Below, piece by piece: positions 35,648-45,470 of a DNA stretch of 64,000 nt. Under the pieces are notes generated by a model that had not been told where the DNA came from, searched no databases, and saw only the letters and a list, made by a program, of their open reading frames with translations. The translations under genes and the position numbers were made by a program. Position 1 is the stretch's first letter. The number at the start of each line of letters is the position of its first letter. This DNA comes from Pomphorhynchus laevis (Eukaryota > Acanthocephala > Palaeacanthocephala > Echinorhynchida > Pomphorhynchidae): assembly GCA_012934845.2 (NCBI GenBank), contig WNNJ02000572.1:40733-104732 (forward strand). Reading direction: 5' to 3'.

Positions 35648-36613
35648 ATGTTGTCCGGAGAAGCAAAAGAAAACAATTACCAGGGTGTTAGACTAGGGTT
35701 TTTGATGGATAAGTCGCTGGACTCGGAAACGGGTCGGGTAAGGAATTCCGTCGATGATAGCGTTATGGTCCCCCATGTCACCAGTGTCCGTAATAAAGTG
35801 TTACCTGCTACAATAAGTAGTAGTGCCACAGTTATGCAAGCGATTACAGATCATCAATATGATGATAATGCTATTGGTGAAGGAATACAACAGTTTGCTG
35901 ATAATATTGACTGTTGTGGCGTGTTAAGTGACAAGCTTCTAGAGGAAATAACAACAGAGCAACGTCGCTTTGTCATTGCCTGGCTCAAAAAGACAAGGCA
36001 ATGTATTAATCAGAAGCTGTGGATATTGTGGGCACAGCAACATAACGCAAATCGCCACAGCAGAAAAAAACATCGAAAAACTGAGCAACGCCTTGTTCTT
36101 CGTCGAAGAGCGATCATGAATTCGGTGCGTGCACAAGGTTTTTCACTATCCGCTGCCAATGGTATAGGTATTACAAGTTCGCGCCTTGACGCCATACTGA
36201 CCAGGAGTCTAATGTGTCTAAGAGGTACAATGAATATAAATAATCAACGAAGAACGGTTCAACATCATCAACACCATCGGAGGATTCATCAACAGATAGC
36301 AAGTTCTCAAGTGCAGTCCACGTTGCCATCACTACCACCGTCACCAACAGCATCCGTAACGGTTTCAAAAACTAGATGCAGTTCACTTCAGATACCGGGA
36401 AACGCCCACAACAATCAGTTAAGAAACAAACGCAACAAGAAAAGAGCCGGCAATTCTAATAATATCGTCAAATTCAGTGAAACGAATCTTCGTAAAATAG
36501 AATCCAAATTAGAAATGATGCAGCGCCAATTGGAAGATTATGATCAATCATGCTTTAATGAAATACACAGAGAAAAATCAAGAGAGGAGCTAGATTTAGC
36601 ATCAGAATGGTAA
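35648..36613 (+). CDS. Unknown protein, 321 codons, single exon
   Basis: The uninterrupted frame starts at the ATG at 35648 (MLSGEAKENNYQGV) and ends TAG/TAA-type at 36611-36613; AATAAA follows at 36667. The length, the balanced codon use against AT-rich flanks and the downstream poly(A) signal speak for a real gene. I recognise no family. Visible features are a basic helical middle (residues about 105-155: EEITTEQRRFVIAWLKKTRQ, RHSRKKHRKTEQRLVLRRRA), a low-complexity His/Gln/Ser/Pro stretch (about 200-245), a basic patch (RNKRNKKRAG), and a C-terminal coiled-coil-like helix (LRKIESKLEMMQRQLEDYDQ). There is no signal peptide and no membrane segment. The basic patches suggest a nuclear or nucleic-acid-binding role, which is inference. 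It lies between 140-170-bp direct repeats, so it may instead belong to a mobile element. Confidence 0.55.
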   Translation: MLSGEAKENNYQGVRLGFLMDKSLDSETGRVRNSVDDSVMVPHVTSVRNKVLPATISSSATVMQAITDHQYDDNAIGEGIQQFADNIDCCGVLSDKLLEEITTEQRRFVIAWLKKTRQCINQKLWILWAQQHNANRHSRKKHRKTEQRLVLRRRAIMNSVRAQGFSLSAANGIGITSSRLDAILTRSLMCLRGTMNINNQRRTVQHHQHHRRIHQQIASSQVQSTLPSLPPSPTASVTVSKTRCSSLQIPGNAHNNQLRNKRNKKRAGNSNNIVKFSETNLRKIESKLEMMQRQLEDYDQSCFNEIHREKSREELDLASEW

Positions 36614-37084
36614 ATACCATTGATCACATTCAGATGCAGAACAAAAATTGATGTTATTTTTTCATAAATAAACTAATTGATGATCGAATCATATCAAGTT
36701 ATGAGAACATATATAATAAAATATAATGTTGTAAATTTTAGATTATACCTTTCGAAAATCGTGGATATTTTGAAGGTTTAATAAATAACGAAATTACCAG
36801 CACTGTTGCTGATATATTTATTAAATATGTCAGATAGCATGACATTTTTCAAAAAAGCACTCAAGAACTAACAACTTTATCAGACTGAAAATGACTATTG
36901 AATAGTCAAGAAAGTCTCACACTGATGCACTAAATAAATGCCCCGCAACCTTTTTTCACCTACAACACATCAAACGTTTTATCAGAATTCCAGGACACCA
37001 AAAGCTAAAATATGTAGGTATTAAATTGATGCATAATTTTACAATAAAATTCTGTTTTTATTTAAAAAACATATATATAATATA

Positions 37085-37315
37085 AAACGATACCATATTT
37101 ATTTTCACGCAAACTTAATAATTATTATAAAATAATAATTAAGTTTTTGTTATAATAAAATGGTACATTTTTGTTCTTTATTATAATTATTAAGCTAAAA
37201 AATGTAGGTCTTATTCTTCAGCCTTTGTCCCGCTTTGAGGCAGGGTCGGCTATAGAGCTAAAAAAATGTAGGTATTAAATTGATTTTGTTTTTTATTTAA
37301 AAATATACATATAAA
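37085..37315. repeat. Direct repeat right of the unknown frame, with a 48-bp insert
   Basis: The second copy of the block at 34928-35101. Within it about 48 bp (37209-37256) has been inserted, flanked by a repeated GCTAAAAAATGTAGGT that looks like a target-site duplication of about 16 bp. A third partial copy of the motif lies near 37008-37080. The insert is GC-richer (CCTTTGTCCCGCTTTGAGGC). Confidence 0.8.
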
Positions 37316-37860
37316 ACGATAACATATTTATAACTAAAATCACTACGTTCATATGTTGGATTTACATTTAAATCATTAGAATTAACCTCTTTCATTAGTA
37401 TATCATAATAAAGCTTTTTGCATATGAAGACAAAGTTATTACTAGCTTTATCAATAGTTGTTATTATATAGTTATCCTTTAATTTAGTAAGTTCTTTATA
37501 CATATCTTTATTAATTTTATCTTTCCTTTTATAATTGTTTGTTATTTTCATTTTATTTTTAATTTTATCAAATATATAATCTTTCCAAATTTTTATCTTT
37601 GATGTATTCAAGCTTCTACCATGAATCAACTCTTCAAAGTAAGCATTTAAGTCATTATATAACAAATTGTAAATTTTATTTTTATTGTTATTATTTAATC
37701 TATATTTATACCCTTTTGATAGCATTTTCCTTAATTCATTGTTTTCAATTAATTCTAGATTATGAGTACATATATGTTTATTTATTTTTATTGAAATTAA
37801 GACTTTTGTAATTGCATTCTGTTTCCATTATGTTTCTAATATTATCGTTACATATTGATT
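37297..37860 (-). mobile_element. PLE N-terminal part (Neptune-like)
   Basis: The minus strand reads NNNNKNKIYNLLYNDLNAYF and later TTIDKASNNFVFICKKLYYD, the conserved block before the PLE RT palm. The frame ends abruptly at the direct repeat at about 37300, so the palm and nuclease are missing. It follows a C-terminal PLE segment (37871-38210) head to tail, the tandem layout PLEs often show. Confidence 0.65.
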
Positions 37861-37870
37861 TCAATTATTT

Positions 37871-38210
37871 ATTATAATTACAAATTTTTCGTCCTAATGG
37901 TGGTAGGAGTTTATACCTTATTTTAGGAATATATTTACTTAAATCTGATCCTATTATTTCTTTACTTTTAGAATTATTTAAAAGTCCGGCTATATTTATG
38001 TTATCTATACATTTATTAATGAAGTTTATGGTTAATGTATATTTTCTATTGTTATTATTTACATTTATTGTATGATTATAGTATTTTGTATTACAATAAC
38101 TGTCTATTATACAACTTAGCCTATCATAGTCGTTAATTAATTTTTGATTTATTGAACATATGATATCTTTAGAAAAACTTCTTATATTTACATAAAGATC
38201 TTTTAGCTTA
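37871..38210 (-). repeat. 340-bp direct repeat, left copy (PLE C-terminal segment)
   Basis: It matches 40550-40889 over its full 340 bp with about four substitutions and no gap. It encodes the PLE C-terminal extension (FINKCIDNINIAGLLNNSKS, SKYIPKIRYKLLPPLG). The two copies bracket the LINE at 38211-40549 exactly. Confidence 0.93.
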
Positions 38211-40549
38211 TGTCTACTCCGCAAACACAAACCTGTATCTTTCATTCTAGAAAATCATATTAACACGCCAATAGAGAAATCCTTGCCTTCACAAATTAGC
38301 AGAAAACTTTGTTTCAGGAATTTGAATCATAATATGATTAAAGACGCAGTAGATCTTCTAAATGCATTTGAAATAGAAGCAAGTTTCTCCAAAATCAGTG
38401 AATGCCTTCTCACCGCATGTCATCCACTCTCTAATCGCAATTCTCAACATTATGGGAACAATATACATAGTAAGCCAATACACCTTGTACAGCTACGGAG
38501 AAAGCTCATATTTATGGGCAGAAGCCGGCGGTTTGATCATGATATTAATATGAATTTTATTTTCTTACGGCGTGTGTATTGTACGATGTTATCAAAATTT
38601 CGCGAATCAATATTATTAGAGGAAGAATACAAACGCTTGCGACAAGCAGAACGATGCCCCTGGAAACTGCAAAGAAAAAACAATGTTCGTACCTCCGGCA
38701 TCCCGATATTCTCGTTAATTCACATGACCTCCCAATGTGTCGTAATAATAATGCGCTGATAACACTGTCATGCTTGGACAGTGACAATGACCAACTAAAT
38801 GCTCCATTTTCATTGCCCGAATTGGAACTTGCTCTCTTTTCTATGTCTAATAATAAGGCGGCCGGCCCTGACCAACTTTGTGTTGAACAAATTAAAGATT
38901 CCTTTTATTTATTATCGAGTTATTGGCTACATTTATTCAATTGTATCCTATACGGTTATCAAATGCCGGTGTCATGGAAGCAAGCTGTAATAAAAATCCT
39001 GTATAAGGGTAAAGGGGATATAAGTGATACCAACTCGTACCGTGGAATTGCCCTGCTAAATCATACCTATAAATTTTTGTCCACTCTTATAACCAATCGA
39101 TTATCGAAACACCGTGATTATCTGTTGCCGCCAGAACAATTTGGTTTCCGACCTCACCGATCAACGGTGGATGCAATCAAGGTAGTTCGTGAACAAGTGT
39201 TATTACAATTCGAACGCAAGAGTCATTTATATGCTATCTTTGTTGACTTTAAAAAAGCCTTTGATTCGGTTAATCGAGAAATACTCACCCGTAAATTGTC
39301 GATGGATTTCCGGATATCTGGTCGTATGCTGAAACTCTTAGGCAATATCCTCTATGTCAATTCATTAAATGTCTTCGACGGACTTACTTCATCAGACACA
39401 ATAATTGCTAGCCGCGGTGTGATGCAGGGAGATCCGCTCAGCCCTATCCTTTTCTCTGTTTATATCCATGATTTGCCGTCTCATCTGAGAAACGAATGTC
39501 AAACTTCAAGTTCTGTTCTTTACGCGGACGACTTAGTTATTCTAACGAAAGATCTGGAATCGGCTCAAAACGTAACCACTGCTCTAGCTAACTACTGTTC
39601 AAATAATCTAATTGAAGTCAATATCGATAAAACAAAGGTAGTAAAGTTTCGTAAAGGTGGCAGATTGTGCTCACATGACGAGATTAGTTTAAACCGCAGG
39701 AAGGTAGAGTTCAGTAATCAATACACGTACTTGGGGATGATATTGACAAGTAGGTGGTCTTTTAAGCTTCATATCGAAAATAAATGTGCGAAAATCGTCA
39801 TAGCCACTTCGCTAGTTAAATGTTTAGGTAAGCTTTCCTTTGGTGGTGCTCTTCAGTATTTTCATGTCATGCTTCTACCGATTTTGTCGTACGCGCTTTC
39901 AGCAATCTGGACGGACCTCACGACGGCTAATTTTGCGCAGATCGACAAATGTAAAGGCAGATTCATTAAGCGTGTTGTAGGCGTCTCTCCAAAGTGCTCG
40001 ACGACTGCGGTTTATGTTTTATCTAAAGTCGAGTTATGTACGGAGTATTTACGAAATATGATCGGAGCACAAGATACGGTACATTATATTCAAAATAAAA
40101 AAGACTTTACAGATAAGGTTAGCAAGCTAGATCATCATCTGTACACTTCACCAGTTAATACGCAAACGAGTTGGCAGTCTCCGTGTGCTTCTAAACGCCC
40201 CCTCGTTTGGAGGGTTTCTTTACACGGATATCACGACAAGTTTTGTCGCACTCGCATACCTGTCCATAAACGTGGAGTTTCGTGTGTGTGTTTTCTGTGG
40301 TGATAGATGTGAGTCTTTATCCCACGTATTTGAGTGCCCGGTGTTAGCGCAAAAATCTTTGAAGGAGATCGATAGGTAAAGTTTACGGCTAACCTGATAA
40401 ACCTGCTAAATTTCTTTTGCCTGTTGGGAACTAGCGGTGGACTATCAAATATTGATATTATCTCAAATGAAGTCGTTGCACAATGTTTTATTTAATTTCT
40501 TTCATTTGGCCAAGTCGAGAGACGCAGTGCCCTAATAAATTTCCTCTAT
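38211..40549 (+). mobile_element. LINE (APE-type) ORF2 fragment inserted into a PLE
   Basis: The plus strand begins inside the coding region with HKPVSFILENHI, like the end of an AP-type endonuclease. A linker follows (38283-38759), then RT in a 574-codon frame from 38579: NNKAAGPDQLCVEQIK, SYRGIALLNHTYKFLSTLI, EQFGFRPHRSTVDAI, VDFKKAFDSVNREI, GVMQGDPLSPILFSVYI, SVLYADDLVIL and YTYLGMILTS. A C-terminal zinc knuckle (CVFCGDRCESLSHVFECP, about 40290-40345) lies in another frame. The linker and RT frames overlap with a frameshift, and a second shift lies near 40290. The RT palm itself is intact, including the YADD box. The copy is 5'-truncated and 40380-40549 has no clear poly(A) tail. It is flanked by the 340-bp direct repeats. 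Confidence 0.85.
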
Positions 40550-41575
40550 ATTATAATTACAAATTTTTCGTCCTAATGGTGGTAGGAGTTTATACCTTAT
40601 TTTAGGAATATATTTACTTAAATCTGATCCTATTATTTCTTTACTTTTAGAATTATTTAAAAGTCCGGCTATATTTATGTTATCTATACATTTATTAATG
40701 AAGTTTATGGTTAATGTATATTTTCTATTGTTATTATTAACATTTATTGTATGATTATAGTATTTTGTATTACAATAACTGTCTATTATACAACTTAGCC
40801 TATCATAATCGTTAATTAATCTTTGATTTATTGAACAAATGATATCTTTAGAAAAACTTCTTATATTTACATAAAGATCTTTTAGCTTATTATCTCTTAA
40901 AAGTTGTTTCAATATTTCTAATTGTTCATTTATATACATATCTTTTTTAATATTTTTAACTCTATTTTTCCTATTCATTTTATCACCATGACTTCTTGGT
41001 TTGCGTTTAACCGGATTATTATAATATAGTTGTTTATTATGTATTATACTACTTCTGCCAATTTCTTGTACCACGTCATTCAATCCTAATGGGTACATGG
41101 AATTAAGCGTTTTAATTCAAAAATCTTCTTTTTCTAATAGTTTTTGATTTAATATTGAAATGTTTTCTTCGATAATATGTTCTAAAATAAATAATTTACA
41201 GTTTTTAATATCATGTCCTATTAATCTCATATGTTTATGAAATATAGTTTGACTATTATGCTGTATATTATATATGTGTTGCCTAAACCTAGTTTTTAAC
41301 ATTTGATATGTTTTTCCTATATATTGCAATCCACATGTGCATTGTATTAGATACACTACACCTGCGGTATTGCAGTTACAATTATTATTAATATTTAATG
41401 AAAAACATTTGTTTGTCGTATTACTTACAATACAATTAGTATTATTTATAACATCACAAACTATACAATTTTTTCTGTTACATTTAAAAGATCTAAAATT
41501 GAAATCATTAGTACTTACGTATTTTTCCAATCTGGTTGAGTACATGTAACTTTTAAGTCATAATTTTTAACGTTG
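40550..41575 (-). mobile_element. PLE (Neptune-like) GIY-YIG nuclease and C-terminal extension
   Basis: The minus frame 41545-41117 reads FKCNRKNCIVC, then GVVYLIQCTCGLQYIGKTYQ, MLKTRFRQHIYNIQ and LIGHDIKNCKLFILE. This is a GIY-YIG nuclease with its usual preceding Cys cluster and a good core (VYLI, YIGKT, R, H). It is followed through one frame interruption by IKTLNSMYPLGLNDV and a C-terminal extension of about 170 residues (41098-40532) ending PPLGRKICNYN. The extension resembles that of Neptune-type PLEs. The RT should lie upstream beyond 41575 but is absent, so this copy is a 3' fragment. Its last 340 bp are duplicated at 37871-38210. Confidence 0.8.
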
Positions 41576-41985
41576 CTTTTTCGGTGTCGCCACCTAGTTT
41601 AGTTGACTCAGACTGAACTTACAACGGGCCATCCAGCAGCATCTGACAGGGGGCTGCCCTGCTTAAGGCGGTTGCAGGCTGGAACAAGATCTATAAAGAT
41701 CTACCACTTTCACTCCACGCGCTACGCGACCTAGCTATTGGCCATTACCTGGTCTCTTAAACGTGATCACGTGAAGCAGTTTACATTTTAAAGTGTAAAC
41801 ACCTTGGGATGCAAACTTCTCTCTATTTTTAAATTAATAATACATCAAACTTGTTTGAAAATTAGAAGAAAAATAATAACGTCGTAGCAAATAATACGTA
41901 GTTTCATTATTTCTGGCAGAGGTCATATTATCGGGAAAACGGAGTCCACAGGTCAATAATAACATGTCAATATAACAAATCAAAT
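41576..41985. other. GC-richer patch, unidentified
   Basis: 41590-41800 is clearly GC-richer than the surroundings (GGGGGCTGCCCTGCTTAAGG, CACTCCACGCGCTACGCGAC). No tRNA-like boxes or RT motifs were found. It could be the end of a mobile element or a SINE body; I cannot place it. Confidence 0.35.
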
Positions 41986-42245
41986 CAGCTAATTGAGTCT
42001 ACGTATTTAATATAATTATAAAATAAAAAATAAATAAATAAAAATAAATAATGCTAAATCAATAAATCAAAATTTTATAATTAGATAATAAATAATTATA
42101 AATAATTGTTATGAGATTCTATATGACTTATATCAAGTCAAAATTTAAAATTGAAATCAAAAATAAAGTCAATTTTTATGAATTGACTAATAAATAACAG
42201 ACGTTGAATCAGAATAAGGATTAGAGGTCATTAAAACCCGAACAG
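41985..42245 (+). repeat. Dispersed repeat copy
   Basis: Matches 31368-31650 in inverted orientation and, in part, 20400-20560. Noncoding and AT-rich. Confidence 0.65.
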
Positions 42246-44052
42246 GGAATGTGGAAAAATATTACAAAGACAAATATTTTAGTTTTTTTTTATTTCAAAG
42301 CCAAATATTTTAGAAAATATTTTAGGGTAGTTTTTGAAAGTCAGTGCCATTATCTCCCGTGAACTAAAATTAAATAGAAATACTCTTATATATTTATGCC
42401 ATATTTTTATCTTATATAACGACAGGAAGATTATATTTTAAATAAAAAATTTAGTTACTTCGATCCTTAATTGTCGGTGACCAAATCTTTTTGAATTATA
42501 TTATTAAACTATATTTCAAATGTAGCAAGCTAATAGCATTTCATTACTTTCAGACAATTTAGCACATGTGCAGCAATGCGTTAATTAGAACAATTTCTAG
42601 TATCCATATTAGTAAAACTAAAAGATACAACGATTTTTATTACAGTAAAAATTCATAGCGAAAAAGTATAAAACAATTTTACAAAAAATATTCTGCGCTT
42701 AAGCTCTTCTTCGGCGCATTACGTTTTACATTCGTATCGGCATTAAATATTCGAAAATTCTTTTCACCGTTAGTACCAAGCTGCAAAATTGCGGCCACAT
42801 TTCCACAACTAAAATTAGTTAAATTAGCTTAAACATTTTGCTTCAGAATGCAAAACACAAAAGTACACGTCGTTATTAAATAAATAACTAGAAAGAAAAC
42901 CCTGACTTATTTGCAACATAGTCACTCTACAATTTATGTGAAGGATAAAATATATCCATACAGATTAGTAAAATGCAATTTAAAACTTAATCGATTGAGC
43001 ACTGATATGTGTCATTAATATGTAAGGATTATATAATTATAGATGTGGAATGTAACAAACTTGTGATCAGTATCAATATCTGAAGATATGTCGATCGAAA
43101 TATATAGTAAAACTAATAGTTTTTGTTTAGCTAATTTCACTGATTCTACTTTTAAAAAAGGATCTCTACAACAACCGAATTCGAATCAAATATTTATCGC
43201 TTTAAATATCTATAAAGTTTAAAGAATATTCAATTAATTTTATTATTCAGAATAATATTATTTTATAATATTAATTTTACTTTAGCGAAAATATTTCGAA
43301 AACGTTAAATATTATTTCTAACAATAACTAGCTAAATGCTACAACGCTACAATGCCTAGCTAAATGAATAGTTTGTAAATAAATGTTCAAGCATAAACAG
43401 TGCGAATTAAAACAACGTATCTGTTATTTTTGCAGCAAGTGTTGCTACTAATAAAAAGAAACGAACTTTCCTAACAAAATACTTTAATCATAACTCAGAA
43501 TTAACAATAGAATATATTTCATATCGCCGAAACGGCAAATGCTGACCCCGACGAGCCTCTGTTGCATTCCGCAAAGCATTAATGCTCTATCAATATTTAT
43601 TCTGCAAAGAGTAATGAGATTATTCAAAAACATAATGTACGGCGAATTAGCTGTCGTTAGAGGTACATTTGAATTGACTCTTTAATAGCTAATCAAAATT
43701 ATAATTCAATCAACATGCGCTTTTTATAATTATAATATCATCATTTATTTAACTTTAACTAGTATTATTTAATACTTAATCATTTAACCGTCTTCTTTTA
43801 TAAATTAACGAAATATACAAAATGTTATGTATACGTTATACTACAGTATTTATATACTGTATACATATACATCTTTTATTTTCTTTGTTTATGATCGAAA
43901 ATTTATTGTAAAAACTGTGAAAAAATAAATAATTTAAATAATTTATTATTTAAATAATAATCTAATTATTTATTATATAAATAATTCAATTATAATTTAA
44001 ATTATTTATTAATTATCATTTTATTATTTTAACTATATAAATAATTTAAATA
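42246..44052. other. No recognised gene
   Basis: AT-rich. The hammerhead-like CTGAAGATATGTCGATCGAAA near 43079 has only a very short possible stem and was not called. 43920-44050 is made of ATTTATTA-type low-complexity DNA. Confidence 0.4.
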
Positions 44053-44240
44053 TTAGACAAGATTTTTTCAAAATCTACAAATATTTGACAATTATATATA
44101 TATAATTTAAATATTTATAAAAATTTGAATACTTTAAATTTAATGAGGATAACTTTAAAGATTTAATTACATTTCCATTAATTTACATATTAGACAAGAT
44201 TTTTTCAAAATCTACAAATATCTAACAATTATACTTTCGA
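44053..44240. repeat. Direct repeat left of the phosphatase terminal exon
   Basis: About 145 bp (GATTTAATTACATTTCCATT and flanks) recur at 45321-45470 in the same orientation and nearly identical. The end motif ATTAGACAAGATTTTTTC also occurs once more at 44054. Confidence 0.85.
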
Positions 44241-44801
44241 CCTTATTGAGAAACGGAGCATAGATTCAATAAATAAAGAATTTAATGCGCTTTATCATTA
44301 AGCATTTTTAAAGATAATTTATTTTTTTTCGACAAAGCACGAATATATCAACATAACACACTTAGCTTGTAAATCTAAAGGTGCTAAAGCCAGTTAAGGG
44401 AAATATTCCAACTAAAAATCTATCGTTGTTATTTTGCATCGTAATTCCTCTAATTGAAGAAGTAAACTATATTTTATTATATATTTGTCCAGCTGCTGTG
44501 CGCTGCGAAGAACAATATCTGATTATATGTGATTATCATTTTAGCCCGTAAGACAGAAATACGAAAGTATTGCTGTCTTACGATCAATTTCGGTTTATTA
44601 GGACAGCTAAAACCTTTTAAATAATTACTTGCAGCTTATATTATTAGCAGTGAACACAGCATGTATCTACTTTGTATCGGAAAGCGTTATTTTGTGAGAT
44701 TTTTCAAAGACTTCTAACTATTAAATTACGAATGGAACAACTTAAGATTGAACAGTCCATATTGTCATAACTTTTTTTACTTTGAAAGATAATTTCAAAC
44801 A

Positions 44802-45112
44802 TCATGCAAGCACATTATTAAACAAAAATATTTGCGGATCAGTGATGGCGATGAATAGCCAACAGACACAAATGCGAAATGGTTCAAAGTTAAAAATTTT
44901 TAATAATGTGGGCGCATACCGATAACAATAATTGGGTGCAGACCAAATTGTCAAAAGCGTATTGTTAAAATGCCACTGATAACCTTCCATTACCAGCTGG
45001 TGAGCTCTGCATATTAAATTTAGTCCATTTTCGCGATTAAAATATTCAACTGTATTCGATCCAAATAAATAGCCGGCTCCTCTTGGACTCACGTTCCATC
45101 CTTGCACGTCCG
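44802..45112 (-). CDS. PP4-like phosphatase catalytic subunit, 3' exon
   Basis: The sequence encodes [40 protein letters not shown] and [11 protein letters not shown]. These are the C-terminal core blocks of a PPP Ser/Thr phosphatase; the Arg of SPRGAG and the His of RAHQL are active-site residues. The wording ([21 protein letters not shown]) fits protein phosphatase 4 better than PP2A or PP6. The acceptor is gtgcag before 45112, and the two leading bases complete an alanine codon split from the exon at 51817. After CYR the family sequence is lost: the expected C-G-N-hydrophobic block is not read in frame, although CAHIIKNF follows in another frame. The PP4 C-terminus ending in YFL is not found. 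Either a frameshift has destroyed the last 45 or so residues or a further exon exists. With the oddities of the other exons this may be a pseudogene. Confidence 0.85.
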
Positions 45113-45320
45113 CTGCACAAATTATAATTCCAAATATTGATATTAAGAAAAATAACTTTATCATTCCGATTACAATTTTTGTACAAAAATTAGTCAATCT
45201 AGAAGGCTACATGTAACTTCATGATAAAGCACACTAATTAAGTGTATTTTATTCTACCTTTTAATGCAGCTTAAATAACAATTATTCAATTGCTTACTAT
45301 TTATTAATAGACAAACACTA

Positions 45321-45470
45321 TATATATACATATATAATTTAAATATTTATAAAAATTTGAATACTTTAAATTTAATGAGGATAACTTTAAAGATTTAATT
45401 ACATTTCCATTAATTTACATATTAGACAAGATTTTTTCAAAATCTACAAATATTTAACAATTATATATAT
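45321..45470. repeat. Direct repeat right of the phosphatase terminal exon
   Basis: Second copy of the block at 44085-44232. The pair brackets the exon at 44802-45112. Confidence 0.85.

Noticed and set aside
41590-41800. tRNA gene or tRNA-derived SINE in the GC-rich patch
   Set aside because: No A box, B box or cloverleaf could be read.
43079-43100. Hammerhead core at CTGAAGA...GAAA
   Set aside because: Only ten bases separate the boxes and at most two or three pairs could form.
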